This document shows, piece after piece, positions 1-7,105 of a stretch of 64,000 nt of DNA. Within the stretch, counting starts at the first letter, position 1, and each line of letters begins with the position of its first letter. The translations under genes and the position numbers were made by a program. Origin of the DNA: Arcicella lustrica (GTDB lineage Bacteria; Bacteroidota; Bacteroidia; Cytophagales; Spirosomataceae); contig NZ_JAYGIM010000001.1 of the NCBI RefSeq assembly GCF_034930985.1, forward strand, positions 620,001-684,000, read 5' to 3'. Under the pieces are notes generated by a model, which was not told the DNA's origin, searched no databases, and was given only the letters and a program-made list of their open reading frames with translations.

Positions 1-1224
1 TGAGCCTTGTGGTGCCAAAGGGCCAATATCAACACCGCCACCGCCACGTTCAATTTCATGTAAACCATAAGGTGCTAACAGTGTACGATACGATTGAACT
101 TTCGCTAATAATTCAGCCGATGCACCTTGCATACCAAAGCCACGAGGAGTAAAGCCACCATTGTCAGACTCTAATGCGAAAATATGTTTCTCATTATTTT
201 GCTTGGCTAATTCTGCATATTTCACACCGCCACGGTTTCCGTTTTCTTCATTCATAAACAATACTATTCTGATAGTATGCTTCGGTTTGATACCTAAATT
301 TTTGAATAAACGAGCCACTTCCATCGACTGTACAATACCTGTTCCGTCATCATGCGCACCTTGCGCTAAATCCCATGAATCTAAGTGTCCGCCCACTACA
401 ATAATCTCTTCTGGATGTTCAGAACCTTTAATCTCCGCCACCACATTATGCGAAGGAGCATCAGGTAAAGTTTCGCAAGACTGTTTGAAATAGAATTTTG
501 TATTCGGATTTTCCTTCAAAGTTTTGCTCAATAAAGTAGCTGCATTGGTACTCAAAGCTGCCGCAGGAATCAATGGCACACCCGTTGCATAGACCATAGA
601 ACCTGTATGCGGAAAATCGTTTTCAGTACTACTCAACGAACGAATGATAACGCCTATAGCACCTAATTTTGCTGCTTCATTTGCACCACTACGACGTTGG
701 TCGCCAGCTTGTCCATACGCTTCAAAAGTATTAATCTTGGTAGGATCCATCGGGCGATTGAAGAAAATGATTTTGCCTTCGCATTTTTCTTTGCCCAAAG
801 CTCTTAGTTCTTGAAAGGTTTTTACTTCAATTACTTCTGCCGTAATCCCTTTTTTAGGCGTAGCCACCGACCCCCCCAAAGCTACTAAAGGTACTTTGAT
901 TTTCTGTTTGCCATCTAAAATATAGCCTTCTTCTTTAGCACCACGCACCCAATGTGGCACCATGACATCTTGTAAAAAAACACGGTCGTAGCCACCGCTT
1001 TCTAAAAGTGTTTTTCCCCACTGTACTGCTTTTTTAGCACCTTCCGAGCCACTTAATCTTGGTCCAACATTGGTGGTTAAATCACGAAGCCATTCATAAG
1101 ATTTGCCATTTGAGAGAGATTCATTGAAGAATTTACGAATCACGGTTGAATCATTATCTTGAGCAAAAGAGGATAATGATAACGATAAAATTAAACTTGT
1201 GATGAAGGTAGTTTGTTTTTTCAT
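1..1224 (-). CDS. M28 family metallopeptidase (carboxypeptidase Q-like), 3' end cut by window edge
   Basis: The reading frame is open from the ATG at 1224 to the window edge, so 408 residues are visible and the C-terminus is missing. An N-terminal Sec signal peptide (MKKQTTFITSLILSLSLSSFAQ) is followed by a PA-like insert and the M28 catalytic domain. Zinc ligands of the M28 family are visible in order: GGHLDSWD, then AHDDGTG, then FMNEENGNRGG, then ALESDNGG. The family uses two co-catalytic zinc ions to release amino acids from peptides; the signal peptide places it in the periplasm or outside the cell. The order of motifs resembles carboxypeptidase Q/plasma glutamate carboxypeptidase proteins common in Bacteroidota. 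Substrate is not predictable. It appears to be a single-gene unit. Confidence 0.9.
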   Translation of the reverse strand, partial: MKKQTTFITSLILSLSLSSFAQDNDSTVIRKFFNESLSNGKSYEWLRDLTTNVGPRLSGSEGAKKAVQWGKTLLESGGYDRVFLQDVMVPHWVRGAKEEGYILDGKQKIKVPLVALGGSVATPKKGITAEVIEVKTFQELRALGKEKCEGKIIFFNRPMDPTKINTFEAYGQAGDQRRSGANEAAKLGAIGVIIRSLSSTENDFPHTGSMVYATGVPLIPAAALSTNAATLLSKTLKENPNTKFYFKQSCETLPDAPSHNVVAEIKGSEHPEEIIVVGGHLDSWDLAQGAHDDGTGIVQSMEVARLFKNLGIKPKHTIRIVLFMNEENGNRGGVKYAELAKQNNEKHIFALESDNGGFTPRGFGMQGASAELLAKVQSYRTLLAPYGLHEIERGGGGVDIGPLAPQGS

Positions 1225-1250
1225 TTTTTATTGGTTGATGATTCCTTTTT

Positions 1251-1396
1251 AGTTTATGAGCTTATGAGTCAATGAGTTTATTTAAAAAGATGAAAATATG
1301 ATTAACAAGATTAAAAATCTTATGAGAATTAATGAACCCACAAACATAAAAAGCGATTCCCACTCATAAACTCATAAACTCATAAACTCATAAACT
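1251..1396. repeat. Imperfect long inverted repeat made of TTTATGAG units
   Basis: The left arm (1251-1281) and the right arm (1366-1396) can pair over about 31 bases with three mismatches. The right arm is itself a tandem array of the 8-base unit actcataa (about four copies, 1362-1396) that abuts the stop codon of the deacetylase gene at 1395. The 80-base loop contains no gene. It lies between two minus-strand genes, so it could act as a terminator-like or REP-like structure for the upstream deacetylase gene. No function is shown by sequence alone. Confidence 0.6.
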
Positions 1397-2171
1397 ACAA
1401 AGAATTCATTGTGAAGTATTGAAGTTTCAATTTAGCACTTTCTGCCAAGATTTGCTCTAAAAAATGTATATCAAAGCCATATTCTTCTGGTTTATGAGTG
1501 ATTTTACGCAGAGGCTTATGACCAAAAAGCATCATAACGGCTTGTTCTTTTTGTGCTTTGGCCAACCCTTTTTTAATATCTTCGATAGTCAGATTAGCAC
1601 TTACATCAATGATTAAGGCATTTACTTTTCGGGTATCATCGTGATGATGATATATTTCATCCATGTTTTCTACTTCTCGGCGATAGGTAAAACCGAAAAT
1701 GTTTCTTTCTTTCATCGAAACATCACGTAACAAGCTAAAATGTTTTAACAATTCACGGTCGATATACCAAATCTGTGAGCCACCCGGATGTGCAAAAGTA
1801 GTAGGAGAGAAACCTTGTCGCTTCATAGTTTTCAGGGCTTGGAATACTTCTTTTTGCATATATTCTTCCAGAGAGTTTTCCCAAACATATCTTATCGAAG
1901 CCACGTGCATAGCACCATGACAGCCGATTTCATGTCCATCGGCTTGTAATTGATGCAACATTTCAATTTCTTCGGTCGATAAACTATCAGGTTGCGTAAT
2001 GTAAAATGTTACTTTTGCATGATACTTTTTAAAGAGTGGTCTTAATTCAAACCATTCTTTAATAAATCGGTCATCAAAAGAAAGCGCAATTCCAGCAGGC
2101 TGAGGAGCTTTTTTTTCTTGACAACTGATAAAGAAAAGAGCAATTAAAATATAAACGATGTTGAATTTCAT
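1395..2171 (-). CDS. Polysaccharide deacetylase (NodB/CE4-like) lipoprotein
   Basis: 258 residues with a lipoprotein signal ending in FISC (Cys17), so probably anchored in the outer or inner membrane facing the periplasm. The CE4/NodB fold is indicated by motif 1 SFDD (31-34), motif 2 HGAMH (85-89, the H-x3-H metal ligands) and AHPGG (127-131), which stands where most CE4 enzymes have RxPxG. CE4 enzymes remove N- or O-acetyl groups from chitooligosaccharides, peptidoglycan or xylan with a divalent metal. The replacement of the motif-3 arginine by histidine suggests a diverged subgroup, so the substrate is open. Divergent from the pgeF gene, with a 95 bp gap holding a perfect palindrome. Confidence 0.82.
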   Translation of the reverse strand: MKFNIVYILIALFFISCQEKKAPQPAGIALSFDDRFIKEWFELRPLFKKYHAKVTFYITQPDSLSTEEIEMLHQLQADGHEIGCHGAMHVASIRYVWENSLEEYMQKEVFQALKTMKRQGFSPTTFAHPGGSQIWYIDRELLKHFSLLRDVSMKERNIFGFTYRREVENMDEIYHHHDDTRKVNALIIDVSANLTIEDIKKGLAKAQKEQAVMMLFGHKPLRKITHKPEEYGFDIHFLEQILAESAKLKLQYFTMNSL

Positions 2172-2185
2172 AATTAGCTTTTTAC

Positions 2186-2218
2186 AAACCTGTGAGGTTT
2201 TTAAAACCTCACAGGTTT
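2186..2218. repeat. Perfect 16-bp inverted repeat with 1-nt spacer
   Basis: The arms 2186-2201 and 2203-2218 are exact reverse complements separated by a single T. The unit has the form AAACCTGTGAGGTTTT facing its complement. It sits in the gap between two divergently transcribed genes, where a terminator would make no sense, and it would be a strong cruciform or hairpin. It is best described as a REP/MITE-like intergenic palindrome or an operator; the sequence does not decide. Confidence 0.75.
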
Positions 2219-2266
2219 ATTAATCCTAAAGTCTTCAAGTCCTAAAATCCTTAAGTTCATAAAGAT

Positions 2267-3010
2267 ATGTTTACCAAACCCCAAATATTTCAACAATTCC
2301 CCAAACTAATTGCCGCTGAAAGTACTCGGAAAGATGGTTATAGCGAAGCACCTTATACTTCATTGAATTTAGGTTTGCATTCAGGAGACAATCTTGAAAA
2401 TGTTTATAAAAATAGAGATAAATTCTTTGAAGCACTCGGTTTTTCAGCAGAAAAGGTAGCCTATTCTTATCAAATACATGAAGATAAAATATTAAGTACA
2501 ACAAAAGCAGGTGCTTATGAAGGTTTTGATGCTTTGATTACTAATCAAGCCGATGTATTTGTAACCGTTACAGTGGCAGATTGCACACCCATTTTGATTT
2601 ATGATGATAAGCAAAAAGTAGTCGCTTCCATTCATGCAGGTTGGCGAGGAACGGTTTTGGGAATTGTCACTAAAACTATTCAACAAATGGTGGCAGACTT
2701 TGGTACAAATCCCGCAGATTGTTTTGCATACATTGGGACTTGTATTGATGAATGTTCTTTTGAAGTAGGAGAGGAGGTAGCCCAAAATTTTGAAGAGAAA
2801 TTCAAAAGATTTGATGTTTAAAAAGCTAAATACTTTGTCGATTTGAAACAAGCCAATCAGGCACAATTATTAGAAGCGGGAGTGCCCGTCAATCAAATTG
2901 AAATCTCTAAATTCTCCACTGTTTTAGATAATGAAAGTTATTTTTCGCACAGAAAAGAAAAAGGAAAAACAGGAAGAATGTTAGCCATTATTGGCATTAA
3001 AAATGGTTGA
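2267..3010 (+). pseudogene. pgeF: Laccase-domain purine nucleoside phosphorylase/polyphenol oxidase family (PgeF/YfiH), interrupted by in-frame TAA
   Basis: The ATG at 2267 opens a 184-codon frame that stops at TAA 2819-2821, but the same frame continues for another 62 codons to TGA 3008-3010 and the extension still reads as family sequence, including FSHRKEKGKTGRM, the conserved C-terminal motif. Full length would be 247 codons, normal for the family. The metal/catalytic residues H71, C106 (VADCTP) and H123 (HAGWRG) lie before the stop and match the E. coli YfiH spacing. Members cleave purine nucleosides and deaminate adenosine, and have been linked to peptidoglycan editing. No frame change is needed, only one base substitution (for example GAA to TAA), so this is a nonsense mutation, a sequencing error, or a truncated protein lacking its last quarter. 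Confidence 0.8.
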
Positions 3011-3074
3011 CTTCTGAGAATAATCAAATATAATTGCAGTATTTAAAGAATCTGTATTGGAATAGTTATATTTT

Positions 3075-3107
3075 TTGCAATTGTGAGAACTAATATTCGT
3101 AACTTTG
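3075..3107 (+). promoter_or_regulatory. Candidate Bacteroidota promoter for the 53-codon gene
   Basis: TTG at 3075-3077 and TAACTTTG at 3100-3107 are separated by 22 nt, matching the TTG-N17-23-TAnnTTTG form. A second TTG at 3081-3083 gives a 16-nt spacer. Predicted start of transcription is near 3114, leaving about 100 nt of 5' leader before the ATG at 3216. Confidence 0.5.
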
Positions 3108-3215
3108 TGTCTGTCAAGTAATTAACTCGGATTAAACGATTATCACTTTTTTATGTGAACCTCAGCTTAGAGTATCGACAATCATTAACCGTGTATCATT
3201 AAACAACACAAATTT

Positions 3216-3377
3216 ATGAAATACTATCCTTTATTGGCCGAAATGATTCTGGAAGAATCAAAGAGCCACAAAACAGAAAACTTGAAAGCATCTCAAGCAA
3301 ATGATGCGAATAAAAGTTGGTTAGAGCGTTTTTTCGATTTCCTAACGCCATCTAACATTCACGTTGCCACTAAGTAG
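3216..3377 (+). CDS. Small unrecognised protein, 53 residues
   Basis: ATG at 3216, TAG at 3375-3377. The product starts MKYYPLLAEMILEES and ends TPSNIHVATK; it has an acidic/basic, hydrophilic middle and an amphipathic segment (SWLERFFDFLTP), with no signal peptide and no long hydrophobic run. It is not a shadow of another gene: it lies alone between pgeF and the TonB receptor gene, with a good promoter upstream (3075-3107) and a rho-independent terminator directly after it (3395-3427). This framing as a complete monocistronic unit is the reason to call it. No family is recognised. Confidence 0.6.
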   Translation: MKYYPLLAEMILEESKSHKTENLKASQANDANKSWLERFFDFLTPSNIHVATK

Positions 3378-3394
3378 CAATTTATAGATTAGAG

Positions 3395-3427
3395 AGAGGT
3401 TTTCTTGAATAAGGAAACCTCTTTTTT
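3395..3427 (+). terminator. Rho-independent terminator after the 53-codon gene
   Basis: Stem gaggttt (3396-3402) with aaacctc (3415-3421), followed by a run of six T. Confidence 0.85.
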
Positions 3428-3528
3428 ATGGTCATTAAAACAAAAGAGAATGCCTTTAACGACATTCTCTTCGAATTTTCTAATTAAATAGATTTGAGTT
3501 ATTTTTCACTGTAATGAAAAATCATTAA

Positions 3529-6015
3529 TTAGTTGCCTCCACTTTTTACACGACCTTTTTCGTCTTCTAAACCAGTTTTACGTTGGCGTGCGGCGGCTAC
3601 TTTACTATTTCCAAAACGGTATGAGAAGTTTAAGCGAATCACTCTACTTTCCCATTTGTTTCTTACTTGTACATCAATATCGTTGAAAATGAACGAACCA
3701 CGGAATTGGTTAGACCAGAATACATCGTTAACATTCAATTTCAAAGTAGCTTTGTCTTTCATTAATTTCTTTTGAATTCCGAACGACATTGCTCCCATCG
3801 GGCGACCCGCCAATTGTCCTTCTACAAATGGTGACATATACCAACCACTTAATTCTAAAGTATATTTTTTAGGCAATGTAAATTGGTGAGTCATATTTAA
3901 TTGATAAGTAGTAGCACGAGCATCCAATGGTTGAAGGATAGTCGAAGAACTACCATCTGAAGCAATAATTGTTTTTGGAATATCGCCCACATAATGATTG
4001 TTATACAAATTCAAATAAGTATTACTAAACCACCATTTTGTAACGGGAACAGGCACTGAGAACGAAATTCCCATGTTTTCGACATAACCAATATTGATTT
4101 TGGTAACGTTAGTCGTTTTCAAAGCATTATTTTGTTCTAAAATATCAGTCATTACACCATTTGTACGGCTAAAGTTTACTGTAGTTGTAATGGCATCTTT
4201 GAATGTATGCGATACTTCAAAAGCGTTGGTATATTGTGGTTGTAACAATTCATTTCCTCTTTGGAAAGTATATGGGTCAAGGAAAAATAAGAACGGATTC
4301 AAATCTTCATAACTTGGACGGTCGATTCTACGACTGAACGAGTAACCCAATTGGTGGTCTTTTGATAATTTCTGACGGAAAAATACACTTGGGAAAAGAT
4401 TCGTATAATTTCTTTTCAATAATTCTTTTCCTAATAAAGTACCTTGTCCGTTGGTATTTTCAACTCTTAAACCTAATTGAACACTTACTTTTTTGAATTC
4501 CTTAGAATAGTTTACATAACCAGCATTAATGTTTTCTTTGTAAACAAAATCACGAGTACGAGTTGGGTCATTTACATGAGTATTGGCATCACCCACTAAG
4601 AAATCAAAACGCATATCATTGCCAGAATGTACATAACTTGTTTTTAAACCAGCTTCAAATTTTGATGTTTTATTGATTGGATAAACTAAGTCTGTTTTGA
4701 AAGAATAAATATTGATTTTAGAATCAGTTAAACCATCTTCATTTCTTTTTTCACGTAAAATATTCTGAGTATCGTATTTTGAAGTGCGATACTTCATCGA
4801 ATTATTGGCATCGTAACGAGCATAGTCTAAATCTGCAGTGATTTCTCTACCAGTTGAATCAATTACATGTTTGAAGTTCAAATTAGTTGAGTAATTTCCC
4901 CAATTGTTATTAATACTTCCTAAAGTTCTTGAAGTAGTATCCAATTGTGCCATCGCATTTTTGATTAAAGTTTCGTTGTTTAAATCTTCGCTCCAATTAC
5001 CATTCATGCCATTGAATAAGAAACCAATCGTATTCTTTTTGTCAAGGAAATAATCAGCTCCCATTTTATAAGAGAAAGAATTATTTCTACGGTCATTATC
5101 TCCAACTTGGTCGAATCCAGAAATTACTTTACCATTTTCAAAAAACTTACGGTTAATGGTTTGAACTTGAAAACTTTTACGGTCATTCGCAGAAAAATTT
5201 CCGAATAGGTTTACTTTACCATTTCTGTAATTTAAGTTTAAACCAGCACTTTCTTTTGGTAAAGATTTATATGGACCAAAACCCAAACCAACATTAGCCG
5301 AACCATTCAAGCCAGTATTTTGATTCTTTTTTAAGCGAATATTAATTACTCCTGCATTACCTGCTGCATCGTATTTAGCAGGCGGATTGGTCATGATTTC
5401 GATTTTATCCAACTGAGACGCTTGCATGTTTCGAAGCATATTGGCTAAATCACCAGCCGACATATACGTTGGTTTACCATCTAACATTACCATTACATTT
5501 TGCTTTCCTTTCAATGAAATATTTCCGTCTTTGTCAACCGTAACGCCTGGAGATTTTTCTAAAACTTCAATCGCTGTATTGCCTGCTGAAACAATTGAGT
5601 TCTCAACATTCACAACAGTTTTGTCGATTTGCTGTTCGATGAAAGGTTTTTTGGCGGTAACCTGTACTTCACCCAGCTCGTTTGAAGCTTCTGATAGTAC
5701 TAATTTTGTTAATTTAATATTTGGAGTTTCAGCAGAAAGAATAAACTTTGGCGTGTAATATTTTTTATATCCCAATTGAGAAATATTAACGATGTAAGTA
5801 CCATAATTTACTTTTTCGAATTCAAAAGTGCCGTTAACGTCGCCTAAAGCACCTTTTACCAATGATGAGTCTTTTGCGTTCAATAAAGTAACTGTAGCAA
5901 ATTCTACAATTTTACTTTTATCGTCTGTGATTTGCCCTGAGATTTTTCCTTGAGCTTGTGCCTTAATATTAGCTAAACTAAATATGGTAAGGATAGCGTA
6001 AAAAATTGTTTTCAT
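3529..6015 (-). CDS. TonB-dependent receptor / outer membrane beta-barrel protein with carboxypeptidase regulatory-like domain
   Basis: 828 residues. A Sec signal peptide (about 1-21, ending NIKAQAQG) is followed by a carboxypeptidase regulatory-like beta-sandwich (GKISGQITDDKSK onward, about 23-100), a TonB plug domain (about 115-235, with NIRLKKNQNTG at its end) and a long C-terminal beta-barrel ending in FSYRFGNSK. This is the architecture of the 'outer membrane beta-barrel family' receptors (PF14905-like) rather than SusC. They import or sense ligands across the outer membrane using TonB energy; the ligand is unknown. No SusD partner is adjacent. A tandem direct repeat lies just upstream of its probable -7 element (6075-6082), suggesting activator control. 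Confidence 0.9.
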   Translation of the reverse strand: MKTIFYAILTIFSLANIKAQAQGKISGQITDDKSKIVEFATVTLLNAKDSSLVKGALGDVNGTFEFEKVNYGTYIVNISQLGYKKYYTPKFILSAETPNIKLTKLVLSEASNELGEVQVTAKKPFIEQQIDKTVVNVENSIVSAGNTAIEVLEKSPGVTVDKDGNISLKGKQNVMVMLDGKPTYMSAGDLANMLRNMQASQLDKIEIMTNPPAKYDAAGNAGVINIRLKKNQNTGLNGSANVGLGFGPYKSLPKESAGLNLNYRNGKVNLFGNFSANDRKSFQVQTINRKFFENGKVISGFDQVGDNDRRNNSFSYKMGADYFLDKKNTIGFLFNGMNGNWSEDLNNETLIKNAMAQLDTTSRTLGSINNNWGNYSTNLNFKHVIDSTGREITADLDYARYDANNSMKYRTSKYDTQNILREKRNEDGLTDSKINIYSFKTDLVYPINKTSKFEAGLKTSYVHSGNDMRFDFLVGDANTHVNDPTRTRDFVYKENINAGYVNYSKEFKKVSVQLGLRVENTNGQGTLLGKELLKRNYTNLFPSVFFRQKLSKDHQLGYSFSRRIDRPSYEDLNPFLFFLDPYTFQRGNELLQPQYTNAFEVSHTFKDAITTTVNFSRTNGVMTDILEQNNALKTTNVTKINIGYVENMGISFSVPVPVTKWWFSNTYLNLYNNHYVGDIPKTIIASDGSSSTILQPLDARATTYQLNMTHQFTLPKKYTLELSGWYMSPFVEGQLAGRPMGAMSFGIQKKLMKDKATLKLNVNDVFWSNQFRGSFIFNDIDVQVRNKWESRVIRLNFSYRFGNSKVAAARQRKTGLEDEKGRVKSGGN

Positions 6016-6074
6016 GATGAGTGAATTTTAGGTTTTTAGATTTATTGGTTAAACATTTTGGATGATTACTGTGT

Positions 6075-6082
6075 CAAAATTA
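6075..6082 (-). promoter_or_regulatory. -7 element (TAATTTTG) for the TonB receptor gene
   Basis: The minus strand reads TAATTTTG, an exact TAnnTTTG match, about 60 bp before the ATG at 6015. No TTG lies at the usual 17-23 nt distance; a TTTGC is about 25 nt upstream, overlapping the direct repeat. A weak -33 fits an activated promoter. Confidence 0.45.
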
Positions 6083-6085
6083 ATA

Positions 6086-6115
6086 TTATGCCAACTACCT
6101 TGTTATGCAAACTAC
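6086..6115. promoter_or_regulatory. Tandem direct repeat, candidate activator binding site
   Basis: ttatgccaactac (6086-6098) and ttatgcaaactac (6103-6115) match at 12 of 13 positions with a 17-bp period. They sit immediately upstream of the -7 element of the receptor gene, where an activator that replaces a poor -33 would bind. The regulator is not identified. Confidence 0.5.
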
Positions 6116-6263
6116 TTAATCGGCTTCCCTAAAGGATAAATGGTTTGTTATTTACCGTCAATGAAAAATTGAAACGTTAAGGGGAATGATTTGTAGCTAA
6201 GATGCAGCCATGCAGAAAAAGGTTGCAGAGAATTGAAAAAAAATCTAAAAAAGATTTGAGGAC

Positions 6264-6304
6264 AAAAAAATAGGCGATTCAGTATATCAACTAAATCGCC
6301 TATT
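6264..6304 (-). terminator. Rho-independent terminator after coaX
   Basis: Arms aataggcgatt (6269-6279) and aatcgcctatt (6294-6304) form an 11-bp stem; the minus strand continues into a T run (complement of the A run 6264-6270). Confidence 0.85.
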
Positions 6305-6322
6305 AGAGGGATGGATTATTGA

Positions 6323-7087
6323 TTATTTTACAATTTCAGAAATGATTTTTAAGCCATTCAAGGTTAGTAATTTATCCACTTCATCAAATTCATCACGAAG
6401 TGGTGTTAGAATAGACGACAGTCCACCAGTAGCTAAAACGAGACAATCTTGCCCAACTTCTTTTTTGATTTGCATAATCATTTCACGAACCATTCCTACA
6501 TATCCCCAAAGAATCCCTGCTTGAATAGCATGAACCGTATTTTTACCAATGGCAGATTCTGGCATTACCAAAGGTACTTCTGGTAATTGTGCCGTGTTTG
6601 AAAAAAGCGATTTTACGGCTGTTTTCAAACCCGGAGCAATTGAAACTCCTAAAATTTTACCTTCGGCAGTAACAACGGTAAACGTTAAAGCAGTACCAAA
6701 ATCAACAATTAAACACGTTTTCTTGTAAGTATAATAGGAATAAGTAGCGTTGCAAACCAAATCCGTACCGATTTCATAAGGGCTTAGAATTTCCATTTTC
6801 AATTGGTCATAGATTTCTGGACCAATGATGATTGGGTCGAGACCAAGCATTTCTTGAACCGTTTCTTTCAAAACATGTTTTAAATCTGGCACTACGCAAC
6901 TAATAATCGAGCGATTGATTTCACTGATTCTTAGGTTGTTTTCCAAGAAAAACAAGCGAAGTTTTGCTTCAAAATCAGAAGAACGGCGAGAAGAATCAGA
7001 AGGAATTCTGAATTGATGAATCCATTCCTGTTGATTATGAATTCCGAAAACTACGTCGGTATTACCAATGTCTATGGCTAAAAGCAT
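6323..7087 (-). CDS. coaX: Type III pantothenate kinase
   Basis: 254 residues, the usual length. N-terminal phosphate-binding loop AIDIGNTDVVFGI, the FGTALTFTVV segment and the PGLKTAVKSLFSNTAQLP segment are diagnostic for CoaX in the acetate-kinase/actin-like superfamily. It phosphorylates pantothenate in the first step of coenzyme A synthesis; type III enzymes are not inhibited by CoA and need a monovalent cation. It follows nadE by 18 bp on the same strand, so the two cofactor genes are probably cotranscribed, with a terminator directly after the stop. Confidence 0.96.
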   Translation of the reverse strand: MLLAIDIGNTDVVFGIHNQQEWIHQFRIPSDSSRRSSDFEAKLRLFFLENNLRISEINRSIISCVVPDLKHVLKETVQEMLGLDPIIIGPEIYDQLKMEILSPYEIGTDLVCNATYSYYTYKKTCLIVDFGTALTFTVVTAEGKILGVSIAPGLKTAVKSLFSNTAQLPEVPLVMPESAIGKNTVHAIQAGILWGYVGMVREMIMQIKKEVGQDCLVLATGGLSSILTPLRDEFDEVDKLLTLNGLKIISEIVK

Positions 7088-7105
7088 ATTCTGTAATTTA
7101 TAATA

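Larger units (their letters stand above)
6016..6322. other. Intergenic region with receptor promoter and coaX terminator
   Basis: Contains, from left to right, the -7 like element of the receptor gene on the minus strand (6075-6082), the direct repeat 6086-6115, an unassigned stretch, and the coaX terminator 6264-6304. No coding sequence is evident. Confidence 0.6.

Noticed and set aside
161..493. 110-codon plus-strand frame
   Set aside because: Lies antisense within the M28 peptidase gene and has no family or signal features.
5426..5758. 110-codon plus-strand frame
   Set aside because: Antisense to the plug and N-terminal domains of the TonB receptor.
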